DNA of 64,000 nucleotides, taken from NCBI RefSeq assembly GCF_026013905.1, contig NZ_CP110257.1, positions 434,001 to 498,000 of the forward strand, in the 5' to 3' direction. Positions 39,190-50,948 of this stretch are shown here, piece by piece. Source of the DNA: Schlegelella aquatica (GTDB taxonomy: Bacteria > Pseudomonadota > Gammaproteobacteria > Burkholderiales > Burkholderiaceae_C). Position 1 is the stretch's first letter, and every line of letters starts with the position of its first letter. The notes under the pieces are model-generated. The model ran no database searches. It was not told the DNA's origin and was given only the letters and a program-made list of their open reading frames with translations. A program made the position numbers and the translations under genes.

Positions 39190-40518
39190 ATGAGCGTGCA
39201 GATCCGCCAGCTCGCCACCACCGCGCCGGACTTCGACCGCGAATTCCAGCGCGTGCTGCATTGGGCGGCCGAGACGGATCATGCGATCGAGCAGCGCGTG
39301 GCCGAGATCCTGGCCGACGTGCGCGCCCGCGGCGACGCCGCGGTGCTCGACTACACGCGCCGCTTCGACGGCTTGGAGGCGTCCTCGCTTGCCCAGCTCG
39401 AGTTGCCGCGGGCCGAACTGCAGGCCGCACTCGACGGCCTGCCCGCCGACCAGCGCGAGGCGCTCGTACACGCCGCCGAGCGCGTGCGCCGCTACCACGA
39501 GCGCCAGCTCGAGGCCTGCGGCCGTTCGTTCAGCTACCGCGACGACGACGGCACGCTGCTCGGCCAGAAGGTCACCCCCCTCGATCGCGTCGGCATCTAT
39601 GTGCCCGGGGGCAAGGCCGCCTATCCGTCCAGCGTGCTGATGAACGCCGTGCCGGCCAAGGTCGCCGGGGTCGGCGAGATCGTCATGGTCGTGCCCACGC
39701 CGCGCGGCGAGAAGAACCCGCTCGTCCTCGCCGCGGCCGCGGTCGCGGGCGTGGACCGTGTCTTTACGATCGGCGGTGCCCAAGCCGTGGCGGCGCTGGC
39801 CTACGGCACCGCGACGATCCCCAAGGTCGACAAGATCACCGGCCCCGGCAACGCCTACGTGGCCAGCGCCAAGAAGCACGTCTTCGGCGTGGTGGGTATC
39901 GACATGATCGCGGGCCCCAGCGAGATCCTCGTGCTCGCCGACGGCACCACCCGGCCCGAGTGGGTGGCGATGGATCTCTTCAGCCAGGCCGAGCACGACG
40001 AGCTGGCGCAAAGCATCCTGCTGTGCCCCGATGCGCATTACATCGCCCGCGTGAAGGAGGCGATCGAGCGCCTGCTGCCGCAGATGCCCCGCCGCGACGT
40101 GATCCGCGCCTCGCTGGAAGGCCGCGGCGCGCTCATCCTCACGCGCAGCATGGAAGAGGCCTGCGAGATCAGCAACCGCATCGCGCCCGAACACCTCGAG
40201 GTGTCTTCGCGCGAGCCCGGGCGTTGGGAGCCGCTGCTCAAGCACGCAGGGGCGATCTTCCTCGGCGCCTACACCAGCGAGTCGCTCGGCGACTACTGCG
40301 CCGGCCCCAATCACGTGCTGCCCACCTCCGGCACCGCGCGCTTCTCGTCGCCGCTGGGGGTGTACGACTTCCAAAAGCGCTCCAGCCTGATCGAGGTGAG
40401 CGCCGCCGGGGCGCGGCAGCTCGGCCGCGTGGCGGCCACCCTGGCCTACGGCGAGGGCCTGCAAGCGCATGCGCGCGCCGCGGAACTGCGGATCGAAGAC
40501 GGCCAGGAGGGCGTGTGA
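39190..40518 (+). CDS. hisD: histidinol dehydrogenase
   Basis: 442 aa. NAD-dependent four-electron oxidation of histidinol to histidine, the last two steps. Seen: [51 protein letters not shown], zinc-site region [14 protein letters not shown], and [20 protein letters not shown] lies near the ATG. Its TGA overlaps the hisC ATG by one base at 40518. Confidence 0.97.
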   Translation: MSVQIRQLATTAPDFDREFQRVLHWAAETDHAIEQRVAEILADVRARGDAAVLDYTRRFDGLEASSLAQLELPRAELQAALDGLPADQREALVHAAERVRRYHERQLEACGRSFSYRDDDGTLLGQKVTPLDRVGIYVPGGKAAYPSSVLMNAVPAKVAGVGEIVMVVPTPRGEKNPLVLAAAAVAGVDRVFTIGGAQAVAALAYGTATIPKVDKITGPGNAYVASAKKHVFGVVGIDMIAGPSEILVLADGTTRPEWVAMDLFSQAEHDELAQSILLCPDAHYIARVKEAIERLLPQMPRRDVIRASLEGRGALILTRSMEEACEISNRIAPEHLEVSSREPGRWEPLLKHAGAIFLGAYTSESLGDYCAGPNHVLPTSGTARFSSPLGVYDFQKRSSLIEVSAAGARQLGRVAATLAYGEGLQAHARAAELRIEDGQEGV

Positions 40519-41600
40519 TGCGCAGCCTGGAGGACCGCCTGGAACGCGTGCTGCGGCCCGACGTGCGGCAGATGCGCCCCTACGTGGTGCAACCCAGCGC
40601 GGGCTTCGTCAAGCTCGACGCGATGGAGAACCCCTTCCGACTGCCGCCCGCCTTGCAACAGGCGCTCGGCGAGCGGCTCGGGCGCGTGGCGATCAACCGC
40701 TATCCGGGCGAGCGCATCGACGAGCTGAAGGCCGCGCTGGCCCGCCATGCTGGCATGCCCGAGGGCTACCGCCTCGTGCTCGGCAACGGCTCGGACGAGC
40801 TCATCACGCTGCTCGGTGTGGCGTGCAACCGGCCGGGGGCGACGGTGCTCGCCCCCACGCCCGGGTTCGTCATGTACGAGGTGTCGTGCGAGCTGCTCGG
40901 CCTGCGCTACGTGGGCGTGCCGCTGGTGCCGCAGACCTTCGAGCTGGACGAGGCGGCGATGCTCGCGGCGATCGAGGCGCACCAGCCGGCGCTCATCTAC
41001 ATCGCCTACCCGAACAATCCCACCGGCAACCTCTTCGACGATGCCCTCATCGAGCGCGTGATCGAGGCCGCCCCCGGCCTCGTGGTAATCGACGAGGCCT
41101 ACCAGCCGTTCGCGAGCCGCCACTACCTCGACCGGCTCACGCGCCATCCGCACGTGCTGCTCATGCGCACGCTGAGCAAGTTCGGTCTGGCCGGCATCCG
41201 TCTGGGGTACCTGATGGGCCGCCCGGAGATCGTCGATCAGGTCGAGAAGGTGCGCCCGCCCTACAACGTGAGCGTCCTCAACTGCGAGGCGGCGCTCTTC
41301 GCGCTCGAGCACGAGGACGAATTCCGCCGCCAGGCCGAGGTGCTGCGCCGCGAGCGCTCGCGCCTCATCGAGGCGCTGGCCGCGCTGCCGGGCGTGCGCC
41401 CGTTCCCCAGCGAGGCGAACATGGTGCTGGCCCGCGTGCCCGATGCCGACCGTGCGTTCGAGGGCATGAAGGCGCGCGGGGTGCTGATCAAGAACGTGAG
41501 CCGCTCGCATCCCCTGCTGGCCGGCTGCGTGCGCCTGACCGTGGGCACGCCCGAGGAAAATGACCGGATGATCGCGGCATTGGCCGCGAGCCTGACCTGA
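40518..41600 (+). CDS. hisC: histidinol-phosphate aminotransferase
   Basis: 360 aa PLP enzyme (fold type I) that aminates imidazole-acetol phosphate. Seen: [36 protein letters not shown], and the PLP-Lys in [17 protein letters not shown]. Start fixed by overlap with hisD. Place and sequence both fit HisC rather than a general aminotransferase. Confidence 0.95.
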   Translation: MRSLEDRLERVLRPDVRQMRPYVVQPSAGFVKLDAMENPFRLPPALQQALGERLGRVAINRYPGERIDELKAALARHAGMPEGYRLVLGNGSDELITLLGVACNRPGATVLAPTPGFVMYEVSCELLGLRYVGVPLVPQTFELDEAAMLAAIEAHQPALIYIAYPNNPTGNLFDDALIERVIEAAPGLVVIDEAYQPFASRHYLDRLTRHPHVLLMRTLSKFGLAGIRLGYLMGRPEIVDQVEKVRPPYNVSVLNCEAALFALEHEDEFRRQAEVLRRERSRLIEALAALPGVRPFPSEANMVLARVPDADRAFEGMKARGVLIKNVSRSHPLLAGCVRLTVGTPEENDRMIAALAASLT

Positions 41601-41610
41601 AGAGAACGCG

Positions 41611-42234
41611 ATGAGCACGACGCCCGACACCGCCTCGCCCGACACCGCCCGCGTGGCCGAAGTCACCCGCCACACGAGCGAGACGCGCATTCGCGTGCGC
41701 GTCGACCTGGACGGCACGGGGCAAGCCCGGCTGGCCACCGGCATCGGCTTTTTCGACCACATGCTCGACCAGATCGCCCGGCACGGCCTCATCGACCTGG
41801 ACATCGAGGCCGAAGGCGACCTGCACATCGACGGGCACCACACCGTCGAGGACGTGGGCATCACGCTCGGCCAGGCCGTGGCCAAGGCCGTCGGTGACAA
41901 GAAGGGCATCCGGCGCTACGGTCATGCGTATGTGCCGCTCGACGAGGCGCTCTCGCGCGTGGTGATCGACTTCTCCGGCCGCCCGGGCCTGACGATGCAC
42001 GTGCCCTTCAAGGCCGGCATGATCGGCGCCTTCGACACGCAGCTCGCACACGAGTTCTTCCAGGGCTTCGCCAACCACGCGCTCGTGACGCTGCACATCG
42101 ACAACCTGCGTGGCGAGAACGCACACCACCAGTGCGAGACGGTGTTCAAGGCCTTCGCCCGGGCGCTGCGCATGGCGCTGGAGCGCGACGAGCGCATGGC
42201 CGGCGTCGTGCCCTCCACGAAAGGTGCGCTATGA
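41611..42234 (+). CDS. hisB: imidazoleglycerol-phosphate dehydratase
   Basis: 207 aa, dehydratase domain only; the histidinol-phosphatase half of the enteric fused HisB is absent. Manganese-binding His/Glu motifs: [27 protein letters not shown], and [22 protein letters not shown] precedes the ATG. The stop overlaps hisH by 4 bp. Confidence 0.96.
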   Translation: MSTTPDTASPDTARVAEVTRHTSETRIRVRVDLDGTGQARLATGIGFFDHMLDQIARHGLIDLDIEAEGDLHIDGHHTVEDVGITLGQAVAKAVGDKKGIRRYGHAYVPLDEALSRVVIDFSGRPGLTMHVPFKAGMIGAFDTQLAHEFFQGFANHALVTLHIDNLRGENAHHQCETVFKAFARALRMALERDERMAGVVPSTKGAL

Positions 42235-42887
42235 GCCGCACGGGCCTCGTCGCCGTGGTCGACTACGGCATGGGCAATCTGCGCTCGGTCTCGCAGGCCG
42301 TGCTGCATGTCGCGCGCGACGTGCCCGGCGTCGAGGTGGTCGTGACCGCCGACCCAGACGTCGTGCAGGCCGCCGAGCGCGTCGTGCTGCCGGGGCAGGG
42401 GGCGATGCCCGACTGCATGCGCGAGCTGCGCGAGTCCGGCCTGCAAGAGGCCGTGCTCGAAGCGGCTGCGCACAAGCCGCTGATGGGCGTGTGCGTTGGC
42501 ATGCAAATGTTGCTCGACCGCAGCGAGGAAGGGCCCACCGAAGGGCTCGGCCTCATCCCCGGGGAGGTGCGGCGTTTCCGTCTGGAGGGGCTTCGTCAGC
42601 CTGACGGCAGCCGCTACAAAGTCCCCCAGATGGGGTGGAACCGCGTGTTCCAGACCTCGGCTCACCCGGTGTGGTCGGGCGTGCCGGACGGCGCGTACTT
42701 CTATTTCGTGCACAGCTACCATGCCCGGGTGCGCGACGCGGCCCACAGCACCGGGGAAACCGAGTACGGGGTGCGCTTTACCTCGGCAGTGGCGCGGGAT
42801 AACATTTTCGCGACCCAGTTCCACCCGGAGAAGAGCGCCGACCACGGTCTCGCCCTGTATCGCAACTTCCTGCTCTGGAAGCCCTGA
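42231..42887 (+). CDS. hisH: imidazole glycerol phosphate synthase, glutaminase subunit
   Basis: 218 aa class I glutamine amidotransferase that makes ammonia for HisF. Catalytic Cys88 in [10 protein letters not shown]; His/Glu in [11 protein letters not shown] near the C terminus. N-terminal [12 protein letters not shown] is typical. Starts in the hisB stop (ATGA). An 81-bp gap separates it from hisA, the first real gap in the his run. Confidence 0.96.
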   Translation: MSRTGLVAVVDYGMGNLRSVSQAVLHVARDVPGVEVVVTADPDVVQAAERVVLPGQGAMPDCMRELRESGLQEAVLEAAAHKPLMGVCVGMQMLLDRSEEGPTEGLGLIPGEVRRFRLEGLRQPDGSRYKVPQMGWNRVFQTSAHPVWSGVPDGAYFYFVHSYHARVRDAAHSTGETEYGVRFTSAVARDNIFATQFHPEKSADHGLALYRNFLLWKP

Positions 42888-42968
42888 TCCCTCACGCTCG
42901 AACCCCCGACGCTTCGAACGTTTCTCCGCGGCCCGCCTTCCTTTTCTTCCACCACCCTCGCTTCGGCT

Positions 42969-43715
42969 ATGTTGCTGATTCCCGCCATCGACCTGAAAGA
43001 CGGCCAGTGTGTGCGCCTCAAGCAGGGCGATATGAACGACTCCACCACCTTCGGAGAGGACCCGGCAGCCATGGCCCGACGCTGGGTGGATGCCGGCGCC
43101 GAGCGCCTGCATCTCGTGGACTTGAACGGCGCCTTCGCCGGCAAGCCGGTCAACGAAGCGGCCATCAAGAGCATCCTCGCCGAGGTCGGTGACGAGATCC
43201 CCGTGCAACTGGGGGGCGGCATCCGCGACCTCGACACGATCGAGCGCTACCTCGACGACGGCTTGAGCTACGTCATCATCGGGACCGCGGCGGTCAAGAA
43301 CCCGGGCTTCCTGAAGGATGCGTGTACGGCCTTCGGCGGGCACATCATCGTCGGCCTGGACGCCAAGGACGGCAAGGTCGCCACCGACGGCTGGTCCAAG
43401 CTCTCCGGCCACGAGGTCATCGACCTGGCCAAGAAGTTCGAGGACTACGGCGTCGAAGCCGTCATCTACACCGACATCGGCCGCGACGGCATGCTGACGG
43501 GCATCAACATCGAGGCTACCGTCAAACTGGCGCAAGCGCTCACCATCCCCGTCATCGCCTCCGGCGGCCTGTCGGGCATGCGCGACATCGAGGCGCTGGT
43601 CGAGGTCGAGGACGAAGGCATCGAAGGCGTGATCTGCGGCCGTGCGATCTACACCGGCGCGCTCGACTTCGCCGAGGCCTTGAAGCGCGTCGAGCAGCTG
43701 AGCGAGCGCGTCTGA
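42969..43715 (+). CDS. hisA: phosphoribosylformimino-AICAR phosphate isomerase
   Basis: 248 aa (beta-alpha)8 barrel performing the Amadori rearrangement. Catalytic Asp in [14 protein letters not shown] and in [13 protein letters not shown]; phosphate-binding [10 protein letters not shown] and IASGGLSG. No Shine-Dalgarno is evident upstream of the ATG, although the gene is certain. Confidence 0.96.
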   Translation: MLLIPAIDLKDGQCVRLKQGDMNDSTTFGEDPAAMARRWVDAGAERLHLVDLNGAFAGKPVNEAAIKSILAEVGDEIPVQLGGGIRDLDTIERYLDDGLSYVIIGTAAVKNPGFLKDACTAFGGHIIVGLDAKDGKVATDGWSKLSGHEVIDLAKKFEDYGVEAVIYTDIGRDGMLTGINIEATVKLAQALTIPVIASGGLSGMRDIEALVEVEDEGIEGVICGRAIYTGALDFAEALKRVEQLSERV

Positions 43716-43798
43716 GGACGCCTGCACGCCCCGCCCCTCAGCCTCTCCACCTCTTTCATGCGGCGCCGCGGTGGGGCGCCCACCACCTCCTTGCCCAC

Positions 43799-44560
<762 letters not shown>

Positions 44561-44648
44561 CGCCACGGGGCGCCGCCGTCCCGCCCTTCGCCCGGGCGCC
44601 GGCGCGGGCTGCCGTTGCGGCTGTCCCGTTTCCTTCACGCCGCATTGC

Positions 44649-44654
44649 TACACT
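44649..44654 (+). promoter_or_regulatory. -10-like TACACT six nt before the hisI ATG
   Basis: TACACT ends exactly six nt before the ATG at 44661, the spacing that would put +1 on the A of the start codon. It lies in a 100-bp hisF-hisI gap, so hisI onward could have its own internal promoter yielding leaderless mRNA. The -35 is not clear. Confidence 0.4.
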
Positions 44655-44660
44655 GCCCGG

Positions 44661-45050
44661 ATGGACTGGCTGGATCAGGTCAAATGGGACGCCGAGGGGC
44701 TCGTGCCCGTCATCGCGCAGGAAGCCGCGACGGGCGACGTGCTGATGTTCGCCTACATGAACCGCGAGGCGCTCGCGCTCACCGCCGAGCGCCGCGAGGC
44801 GGTGTACTGGAGCCGCTCGCGGCAGCGCCTGTGGCATAAGGGCGAGGAATCGGGCCACGTGCAGAAGGTGCGCGAGATCCGGCTCGACTGCGACGGCGAC
44901 GTGATCCTGCTGAAGGTCGACCAGCTCGGCCACGAGCCGGGCATTGCCTGCCACACCGGGCGGCATTCCTGCTTCTTCCAGCGGCTGGAGGCGGGTGCCT
45001 GGCAGGCGGTGGACCCGGTCTTGAAAGATCCGGAACGCATCTACAAATAG
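44661..45050 (+). CDS. hisI: phosphoribosyl-AMP cyclohydrolase
   Basis: 129 aa, unfused HisI. Opens the adenine ring of PR-AMP. Zinc/magnesium residues lie in [17 protein letters not shown] and [26 protein letters not shown] and [19 protein letters not shown] are standard. The HisE activity is on the next gene, 4 bp away. Confidence 0.96.
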   Translation: MDWLDQVKWDAEGLVPVIAQEAATGDVLMFAYMNREALALTAERREAVYWSRSRQRLWHKGEESGHVQKVREIRLDCDGDVILLKVDQLGHEPGIACHTGRHSCFFQRLEAGAWQAVDPVLKDPERIYK

Positions 45051-45054
45051 CGCC

Positions 45055-45432
45055 ATGGACGGCAACGACACCCTGGCCCGGCTTGCCCAGGTCATCGAAT
45101 CCCGCAAAGCCGGCGACCCGGAGAAGTCCTACGTCGCCCGTCTGTTCCACAAGGGTACCGACGCGATCCTCAAGAAGGTGGGCGAGGAGGCGACCGAGAC
45201 GGTCATGGCCGCCAAGGACGGCGACCGGCAGAAGATCGTCTACGAAGTCGCCGACCTTTGGTTCCACTCGATGATCGCGCTGGCGCACTTCGGGCTGCGG
45301 CCCGCCGACGTGCTGGCCGAACTCGCGCGCCGCGAGGGCCTGTCGGGACTGGAGGAGTTCGCGCTGCGCAAGGCGCGCGAGCGCGAGGCCGAGCGACGCG
45401 GGGGGCACCCTCGGGAGGACGAGCCGCGATGA
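45055..45432 (+). CDS. hisE: phosphoribosyl-ATP pyrophosphatase
   Basis: 125 aa all-helical MazG-like enzyme that hydrolyses PR-ATP to PR-AMP. Metal-binding pattern [17 protein letters not shown] with [14 protein letters not shown]. The C-terminal ~25 residues are Arg/Glu-rich and extra. Stop overlaps DUF4870 (ATGA at 45429). Confidence 0.95.
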   Translation: MDGNDTLARLAQVIESRKAGDPEKSYVARLFHKGTDAILKKVGEEATETVMAAKDGDRQKIVYEVADLWFHSMIALAHFGLRPADVLAELARREGLSGLEEFALRKAREREAERRGGHPREDEPR

Positions 45433-45815
45433 CGATGGATGTCGAGTTGAGCGAGCAGGAGCGTACCCTCAAGACGATCGGGACCGTCAGCTACTTGCTG
45501 CACACCATCGTGGCCGTCTCGGCGGTGGTGCCGGGGGTGCAGGCCAGCGTGCTGCTGCTGATCGCCGCCTTCATCCTGGACCTCGTCAAGAAGGACGACG
45601 CCGCCGGAACGTGGCAGGCCTCGCACTTCGCCTGGCGCATCCGCTCGGTGTTGTGGGCCGGCGGCCTGTACCTGCTGACTGCGCCGTTGTGGCTGCTGTT
45701 CGTCGTGCCCGGCATGATCGCCTGGGCGATCATCTCGATCTGGTTCCTCTACCGCGTCGTGCGGGGATGGATCAACCTCAACGCCAACAAGGCCATCGAG
45801 CCTGCCCGCCCATGA
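45429..45815 (+). CDS. DUF4870-family membrane protein
   Basis: 128 aa with three to four hydrophobic helices: [55 protein letters not shown] and [20 protein letters not shown]. Resembles the DUF4870 group. Function unknown. Its 4-bp overlaps with both hisE and hinT keep it in the his operon, an order often seen in Burkholderiales. Confidence 0.8.
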   Translation: MTMDVELSEQERTLKTIGTVSYLLHTIVAVSAVVPGVQASVLLLIAAFILDLVKKDDAAGTWQASHFAWRIRSVLWAGGLYLLTAPLWLLFVVPGMIAWAIISIWFLYRVVRGWINLNANKAIEPARP

Positions 45816-46162
45816 GCCACGCTGACCCGAACTGCATCTTCTGCAAGATCGCCGAAGGCCAAATTCCGTCACGCAAGGTCTACGAAGACGAGGAACTGCT
45901 CGGCTTCCATGACATCCGACCCCATGCGCCGGTGCACTTCCTCCTGATTCCCAAGGTGCACGTGCCCTCGCTGCAGGAGGTGGGCCCCGAGCACGAGGCG
46001 CTGCTGGGCCGCATGTTGGCACTGGCGCCCCGGCTGGCGCGCGAGAACGGCGCCGACAACGGCTTCCGGGTGGTGGTCAACACCGGCCCCGACGGCGGGC
46101 AGGAGGTCTATCACCTCCATGTCCATGTCATGGGCGGGCCGCGCCCCTGGCGCGTGGGGTGA
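45812..46162 (+). CDS. hinT: HIT-family purine nucleoside phosphoramidase
   Basis: 116 aa. Zinc/Cys-like start CIFCKIAEGQIPSRKVYED and the histidine triad HLHVHVMGG near the C terminus; FHDIRPHAPVHFLLIPK is standard. Hydrolyses AMP-lysine/phosphoramidate bonds. Start in the DUF4870 stop. Confidence 0.93.
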   Translation: MSHADPNCIFCKIAEGQIPSRKVYEDEELLGFHDIRPHAPVHFLLIPKVHVPSLQEVGPEHEALLGRMLALAPRLARENGADNGFRVVVNTGPDGGQEVYHLHVHVMGGPRPWRVG

Positions 46163-46239
46163 AGGCGCCGGCCCGCGCGGGTGCCCCTGGCGGCGTGAAG
46201 GGGGCGCGGGCAGAAGCGGCACCGAGGCGTGCGCACACG

Positions 46240-46245
46240 TAAAAT
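46240..46245 (+). promoter_or_regulatory. -10 hexamer TAAAAT upstream of tatA
   Basis: TAAAAT lies 24 nt before the tatA ATG, in the 107-bp hinT-tatA gap. A TTAGGAG Shine-Dalgarno follows it, so this would be a conventional leader of about 18 nt. The -35 is degenerate. Confidence 0.45.
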
Positions 46246-46269
46246 TTGCGATTGGCTTAGGAGTTCACC

Positions 46270-46506
46270 ATGGGTTCTTTCAGTGTCTGGCACTGGTTGA
46301 TCGTGTTGCTGATCGTCGTTCTGGTGTTCGGCACGAAGAAGCTCAAGAACATCGGCAGCGACCTGGGCGCGGCCGTCAAGGGCTTCAAGGACGGCGTGCG
46401 GGACGGCTCCAGCGCGGAGGCGGCGCCGCCGTCCCAGCAGGTGACCGCCGAGCGCAGCGCCGACAAGCAGGCGACGATCGACGTCGACGCCAAGACCAAG
46501 TCCTGA
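46270..46506 (+). CDS. tatA: twin-arginine translocase subunit TatA
   Basis: 78 aa. One N-terminal helix ([15 protein letters not shown]), the [14 protein letters not shown] amphipathic-helix hinge and a polar tail. Forms the size-adapting pore component for folded proteins. AGGAG eight nt before the ATG. First gene of tatABC; its likely substrates include the Rieske protein PetA. Confidence 0.95.
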   Translation: MGSFSVWHWLIVLLIVVLVFGTKKLKNIGSDLGAAVKGFKDGVRDGSSAEAAPPSQQVTAERSADKQATIDVDAKTKS

Positions 46507-46583
46507 TTTTTCGGCGCCGGCCCGCCCCCAAAGCGGGCCCCGCGCCCGGCGACGGCCTCGGCCGGCCGGGCTGAACGGCATCC

Positions 46584-47081
46584 ATGATCGATTTCGGCTT
46601 CGACAAGCTCGCCCTCATCGGTACCGTCGCGCTCATCGTGATCGGCCCCGAGAAACTGCCGCGCGTCGCCCGCACGGTGGGGCATCTGCTCGGCCGCGCC
46701 CAACGCTACGTCGCCGAAGTCAAGGCCGAGGTCAACCGCTCCATCGAGCTCGAAGAGCTCAAGAAGATGAAGACCCACGTCGAAGACGCGGCGCGCAACT
46801 TCGAGCAGACCGTGTCGCAGGAGGTGGGTCAGGTCTCGCAGGACTTCGAGAAGTCCTGGTCCGAACTGCAAGGCGTCTCGACCCCCGCTGAGGCGGCCGG
46901 CGGCAGCTGGCACACGCCGGTGGCCGAGTACAAGCCCGTCAAGAAGAACTGGCGCGCCAAACGGGCCGCCGTTCCCCAGTGGTACAAGCAGCGCCATGGC
47001 GTGCGCACGCGCGTGCAGTCCGGTGCCGCCCGGGTGGCGCGCTTTCGCCCGCCACGCGCGTCCTCGAAAGCCGGCTCGTGA
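46584..47081 (+). CDS. tatB: twin-arginine translocase subunit TatB
   Basis: 165 aa. N-terminal helix with [20 protein letters not shown] and the [13 protein letters not shown] hinge, then a long amphipathic/coiled region ([17 protein letters not shown]) and a basic C-terminal tail. Longer than TatA, as expected; forms the signal-peptide receptor with TatC. Its TGA overlaps the GTG start of tatC. Confidence 0.95.
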   Translation: MIDFGFDKLALIGTVALIVIGPEKLPRVARTVGHLLGRAQRYVAEVKAEVNRSIELEELKKMKTHVEDAARNFEQTVSQEVGQVSQDFEKSWSELQGVSTPAEAAGGSWHTPVAEYKPVKKNWRAKRAAVPQWYKQRHGVRTRVQSGAARVARFRPPRASSKAGS

Positions 47082-47872
47082 GCGCTCCTTCCCCCAACGA
47101 CCGTCCGGACGAACTGGACGGCACCGAGCAACCGTTCGTCTCGCACCTCATCGAGCTGCGCGACCGGCTGGTCCGAGCTCTGATCGCGGTGGGCATCGCC
47201 TTCGCCGCGCTGTTCGTCTGGCCCGGTCCGTCCGGCTTGTACGACCTGCTCGCGGCGCCGCTGGTGGCCCATCTGCCGCAGGGCACCACGCTGATCGCCA
47301 CCAGCGTGATCTCGCCGTTCCTCGTGCCGCTCAAGATCACGTTGATGGCGGCCTTCCTGCTTGCATTGCCGGTGGTGCTGTACCAGGCCTGGGCGTTCGT
47401 CGCGCCGGGGCTCTACACGCACGAGAAGAAGCTGGTCCTGCCGCTCGTCATCTCCAGCACCATCCTGTTCCTGGTGGGTGTGGCGTTCTGCTACTTCTTC
47501 GTCTTCGGGCAGGTCTTCAAGTTCATCCAGAGCTTCGCGCCCAAGAGCATCACGGCCGCGCCGGACATCGAGGCCTACCTCAGCTTCGTGCTGACGATGT
47601 TCATCGCCTTCGGGCTCGCCTTCGAGGTGCCCATCGTCATCGTCGTGCTCGCGCGCATGGGAGTGGTGCCGCTCGAGAAGCTGCGCGCCTTCCGCAGCTA
47701 CTTCATCGTGCTGGCGTTCATCATCGCCGCCATCGTCACGCCCCCTGACGTGATCTCGCAGCTGGCGCTGGCCATTCCGATGTGCCTGCTGTACGAGGTG
47801 GGCCTGTGGGCGGCGGCGCTTTTCATCAAGCACACCCGCGCGCCGGAGGCCGAGGAAGACGCGGCGCGCTGA
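47078..47872 (+). CDS. tatC: twin-arginine translocase subunit TatC
   Basis: 264 aa, six helices. Signature [13 protein letters not shown] near the N terminus and [43 protein letters not shown] is typical. Binds the twin-arginine motif. GTG start at 47078 within the tatB stop (GTGA overlap). Convergent with the protease gene. Confidence 0.95.
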   Translation: MSAPSPNDRPDELDGTEQPFVSHLIELRDRLVRALIAVGIAFAALFVWPGPSGLYDLLAAPLVAHLPQGTTLIATSVISPFLVPLKITLMAAFLLALPVVLYQAWAFVAPGLYTHEKKLVLPLVISSTILFLVGVAFCYFFVFGQVFKFIQSFAPKSITAAPDIEAYLSFVLTMFIAFGLAFEVPIVIVVLARMGVVPLEKLRAFRSYFIVLAFIIAAIVTPPDVISQLALAIPMCLLYEVGLWAAALFIKHTRAPEAEEDAAR

Positions 47873-47908
47873 ACGCGCGCCGGGGTCCGCCCACCCCGAA
47901 AGGCGCGG

Positions 47909-47935
47909 GCCTGCGGTCCTGCGCGGACCGCGGGC
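47909..47935. terminator. hairpin between convergent tatC and protease genes
   Basis: An 11-bp stem (47909-47919 with 47925-47935; one G-U pair) with loop TGCGC, nine bp from the protease stop and 37 bp after tatC. No strong T-run on either strand; probably a shared 3'-end structure. Confidence 0.5.
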
Positions 47936-47943
47936 TCTGCGTG

Positions 47944-49086
47944 TCAGCGTCCGCGGCGCGCCATCGTCGGGCGCTCCGCCACGCGCACCTGCAACTCGAG
48001 CTTCTCCTTGCCACGCTGCACGACGATGGGCGCCGTGGAGTCCGGCTTGAGCGCGGCCACCGCGTTGAGCAGTTGCGCCGTGTTGGTTACCTCCTTGCCC
48101 GCGACCGAGACGACGATATCGCCCGGACGCACGCCCGCCCGGTGGGCCGGGCCGCCTTGCAGCACGCCGGTGATGAGCACGCCTTCCTTGACCGGGAGGT
48201 TGAAGGTCTCGGCCATCTCGGGCGTCAGATCCTGCGGCTCCACGCCGATCCAGCCGCGCGTCACGTGGCCGTCTTTGATCAGCGCTTCCATCACCTGCCG
48301 GGCCGTTGTGGCGGGAATGGCGAAGCCGATCCCCATGCTGCCGCCGGTGCGCGAGTAGATGGCGGTGTTGATGCCCATGAGGTTGCCGGCGGCATCGACG
48401 AGCGCTCCTCCCGAATTGCCGGGGTTGATCGCCGCATCCGTCTGAATGAAGTTCTCGAACGTGTTGATGCCCAACCGGTTGCGCCCCAGCGCACTCACGA
48501 TCCCGGAGGTCACCGTCTGGCCGACGCCGAAGGGATTGCCGATCGCGAGCACCACGTCGCCGACCTGCAGGGAGTCCGAGTCGCCGAAGGTGATGGCGGG
48601 CAGCTTGTCCAGCTCGATCTTGAGCACGGCGAGGTCCGACTCCGGGTCGGTGCCGACCACCGTGCCGCTCGTCTTGCGGCCGTCGCTCAGCATCACCTCG
48701 ATGTCGTCCGCCCCCTCGATGACATGGTTGTTGGTGAGCACATACCCTTGGGGTGACACGATCACGCCCGAACCCAGTCCCATCTGCGGCTGCGAGGGCT
48801 GGTCGCCGAAGAAGAAGCGAAACCAGGGGTCGTCCAGATGAGGGTTGCGCTCGGGCGCCTTGCTGGTGGCGATGTTGACGACCGCCGGCGCCGCCCGTTT
48901 GGCCGCGGCTGCGTAACTGCTGGGCGCCGCCACGGCCGGCACCGGGGGCGCTTCGTTGATCGAGATGGTCGGCACCACGCTGCCGGGGCTGCGGTGCAGC
49001 CACTCCGGCTTGAGGGTGGCGACGACGAACAACGCCGCCACAGCCACTGTCACGGCTTGCGAGAAAATGAGCCAGGTCTTGCGCAT
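47944..49086 (-). CDS. HtrA-family serine protease, single PDZ (DegS/DegQ-like)
   Basis: 380 aa. A membrane helix at ~8-24 without a signal cleavage site anchors it to the inner membrane, periplasmic side. Trypsin-like triad: His121 in LTNNHVIEG, Asp151 in ESDLAVLK, Ser225 in [10 protein letters not shown]. One PDZ domain at ~275-370 ([31 protein letters not shown]). Anchor plus single PDZ is the DegS layout, used in envelope-stress sigma-factor signalling; DegQ/DegP have two PDZ. The ATG at 49086 lies only 14 bp from the divergent Nif3-family ATG. Confidence 0.9.
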   Translation of the reverse strand: MRKTWLIFSQAVTVAVAALFVVATLKPEWLHRSPGSVVPTISINEAPPVPAVAAPSSYAAAAKRAAPAVVNIATSKAPERNPHLDDPWFRFFFGDQPSQPQMGLGSGVIVSPQGYVLTNNHVIEGADDIEVMLSDGRKTSGTVVGTDPESDLAVLKIELDKLPAITFGDSDSLQVGDVVLAIGNPFGVGQTVTSGIVSALGRNRLGINTFENFIQTDAAINPGNSGGALVDAAGNLMGINTAIYSRTGGSMGIGFAIPATTARQVMEALIKDGHVTRGWIGVEPQDLTPEMAETFNLPVKEGVLITGVLQGGPAHRAGVRPGDIVVSVAGKEVTNTAQLLNAVAALKPDSTAPIVVQRGKEKLELQVRVAERPTMARRGR

Positions 49087-49100
49087 GGGAGTTGGGGTCG

Positions 49101-49850
49101 ATGGTCCACCGGGATGAACTGGAGGCGTACCTGAACGGGCTGCTGGAGGCGGACCGTTTCAGGGATTATGGGCCGAACGGCCTGCAAGTGGAGGGCCGGC
49201 CCGAGGTGCGCAAGCTGGTCAGCGGGGTGACCGCCAGCCGCGCGCTCATCGACGCGGCGGCCGAGGCCGGGGCCGATGCGATCCTGGTGCATCACGGCCT
49301 CTTCTGGCGCGGTCAGGACGGCCGCGTCGTGGGCTGGATGAAGCAGCGCCTGCAGCGGCTGCTGGCCGCCAACATGAACCTCTACGCCTTCCATCTGCCG
49401 CTGGACGCACACCCGCAGTGGGGCAACAACGCCCAGTTCGGCCGCGTGCTCGGCCTCGAGATCGAGCGTCGGTTCGGCGAGCAGGAGCTGGGAGCCTTGG
49501 GCACGCTGCGCGAGCCCGCGGGCCTGGGTGCCTTCGCGCAGGCCGTGGGCGCCGCGCTCGGGCGCGCGCCGCTGGTGGTGGAGGGCGACGGCCGCCCGGT
49601 GCGTCGCGTCGCGTGGTGTACCGGCGGGGCGCAGGGCTACTTCGAGGCGGCGATTGCCGCGGGTGCCGACGTCTTTCTCACCGGCGAGATTTCAGAGCCG
49701 CAGACCCACTACGCGCGGGAAACGGGCGTCGCGTTCCTGGCGTGCGGGCATCACGCCACCGAGCGCTACGGCGCCCCGGCCCTCGCGGCCCACGTCGCCG
49801 AGCGCTTCGGGCTCGTGCACGAGTTCATCGACATCGACAATCCGGCATGA
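49101..49850 (+). CDS. Nif3-family metal-binding protein (YbgI-like)
   Basis: 249 aa. Di-metal motifs [10 protein letters not shown] and [11 protein letters not shown], and [14 protein letters not shown] at the N terminus, are typical of the Nif3/DUF34 family (formerly called GTP cyclohydrolase 1 type 2). Cellular role uncertain; a link to metal insertion or NAD(P) repair has been proposed for relatives. ATG 49101 chosen over TTG 49092 because GGGAG is nine nt upstream of the former and directly abuts the latter. Overlaps pdxA-like by 4 bp. Confidence 0.88.
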   Translation: MVHRDELEAYLNGLLEADRFRDYGPNGLQVEGRPEVRKLVSGVTASRALIDAAAEAGADAILVHHGLFWRGQDGRVVGWMKQRLQRLLAANMNLYAFHLPLDAHPQWGNNAQFGRVLGLEIERRFGEQELGALGTLREPAGLGAFAQAVGAALGRAPLVVEGDGRPVRRVAWCTGGAQGYFEAAIAAGADVFLTGEISEPQTHYARETGVAFLACGHHATERYGAPALAAHVAERFGLVHEFIDIDNPA

Positions 49851-50920
49851 GCGAGACGCTGCCGCAAACCCCCGGGGCGGGCGACCGCCGCGCCGCGCCG
49901 CTCGCCGTGACGATGGGCGATGCCTGCGGCATCGGGCCGGAGATCATCGCGATGGCGCACCGGGCCGGCGAGCTTCGCGACTGCGTGGTCTACGGCGATG
50001 CGCAACTGCTGCGTCGGGTCTGCGCGCGGCTCGGCCACCGGGTGCCTGTGGCGGTGCTGGAGTCGATCCAGGAGTGGCGCGAGGTGCCGCCCGGGTGTCT
50101 GCCCGTCTGGCCTGCCGTCCGGCTGCCGGAGGACCTGCCACTGGGACAGGTCGACGCGCGTGCCGGTGCGGCGGCCCACGAGTGCATCCGGCAGGCGGTG
50201 GCCGACGCGCTCAACAGCCGTGTGGCCGGCCTCGTTACCGCCCCGATCCACAAGGAAGCCCTCGCCGCGGCCGGTGTTCCCTTTCCCGGCCACACCGAGA
50301 TGCTGCAGGCGTATGCCAACGGCGAGGGCGGTTCTCCGGTGCGCATGATGCTCGCCAACGACCAGCTCAAGACGGTGCTGGTCAGCATCCACGTCTCGCT
50401 GCGTGACGCGATCGAGGCCGTCACCGTCGAAGGCGTGCTCGAGACGCTGCGCATCGCCCATCGCAGTGCCGCCCTGTGGGGGCAGCCGTGCCCGCGCATC
50501 GCGGTCGCGGGGCTCAACCCGCACGCGGGCGAGGGCGGGCTCTTCGGCGACGAGGAGCTGCGCATCATCGCCCCCGCGATCGAGGCCGCTCGACTCGAGG
50601 GCATCGACGCGCGCGGCCCTTTTGCGCCGGACACCGTCTTCATGCGGGCCCGCCACGCGCCGCCCGAGCATCCCGGCGAGTTCGACCTGGTGATCGCGAT
50701 GTACCACGACCAAGGGCTGATCCCGGTGAAGTACCTCGGCGTCGAACAAGGCGTCAACGTGACGCTGGGCCTGCCCTTCGTGCGCACGAGCCCCGACCAC
50801 GGCACCGCGTTCGACCTGGCGGGCACGGGGCGCGCCAGCCCGGCTAGCCTCGTCGCTGCGCTGCGCATGGCGCGCTCGCTCGTGGCCGGGGCCCGGCGCG
50901 CCGCCGCGCCGGCTCGCTGA
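49847..50920 (+). CDS. PdxA-family 4-phosphohydroxy-threonine dehydrogenase
   Basis: 357 aa. [14 protein letters not shown] at the N terminus; metal/substrate region [36 protein letters not shown], and [14 protein letters not shown]. PdxA makes the pyridoxine precursor. The MGDACG variant and the GLFGDEE segment are closer to the PdxA2 branch, which oxidises 4-phospho-erythronate-type acids in sugar-acid catabolism, than to biosynthetic PdxA as I recall it, and it is not beside surA/ksgA as the biosynthetic copy usually is. I therefore leave the symbol blank. Start in the Nif3 stop. Confidence 0.8.
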   Translation: MSETLPQTPGAGDRRAAPLAVTMGDACGIGPEIIAMAHRAGELRDCVVYGDAQLLRRVCARLGHRVPVAVLESIQEWREVPPGCLPVWPAVRLPEDLPLGQVDARAGAAAHECIRQAVADALNSRVAGLVTAPIHKEALAAAGVPFPGHTEMLQAYANGEGGSPVRMMLANDQLKTVLVSIHVSLRDAIEAVTVEGVLETLRIAHRSAALWGQPCPRIAVAGLNPHAGEGGLFGDEELRIIAPAIEAARLEGIDARGPFAPDTVFMRARHAPPEHPGEFDLVIAMYHDQGLIPVKYLGVEQGVNVTLGLPFVRTSPDHGTAFDLAGTGRASPASLVAALRMARSLVAGARRAAAPAR

Positions 50921-50948
50921 TCCTTCCTTTCGCGCGCCCGCCGGCGAC

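Noticed and set aside
49092-49100. TTG start for the Nif3-family gene
   Set aside because: GGGAG directly abuts it; ATG 49101 has a normal nine-nt spacing.
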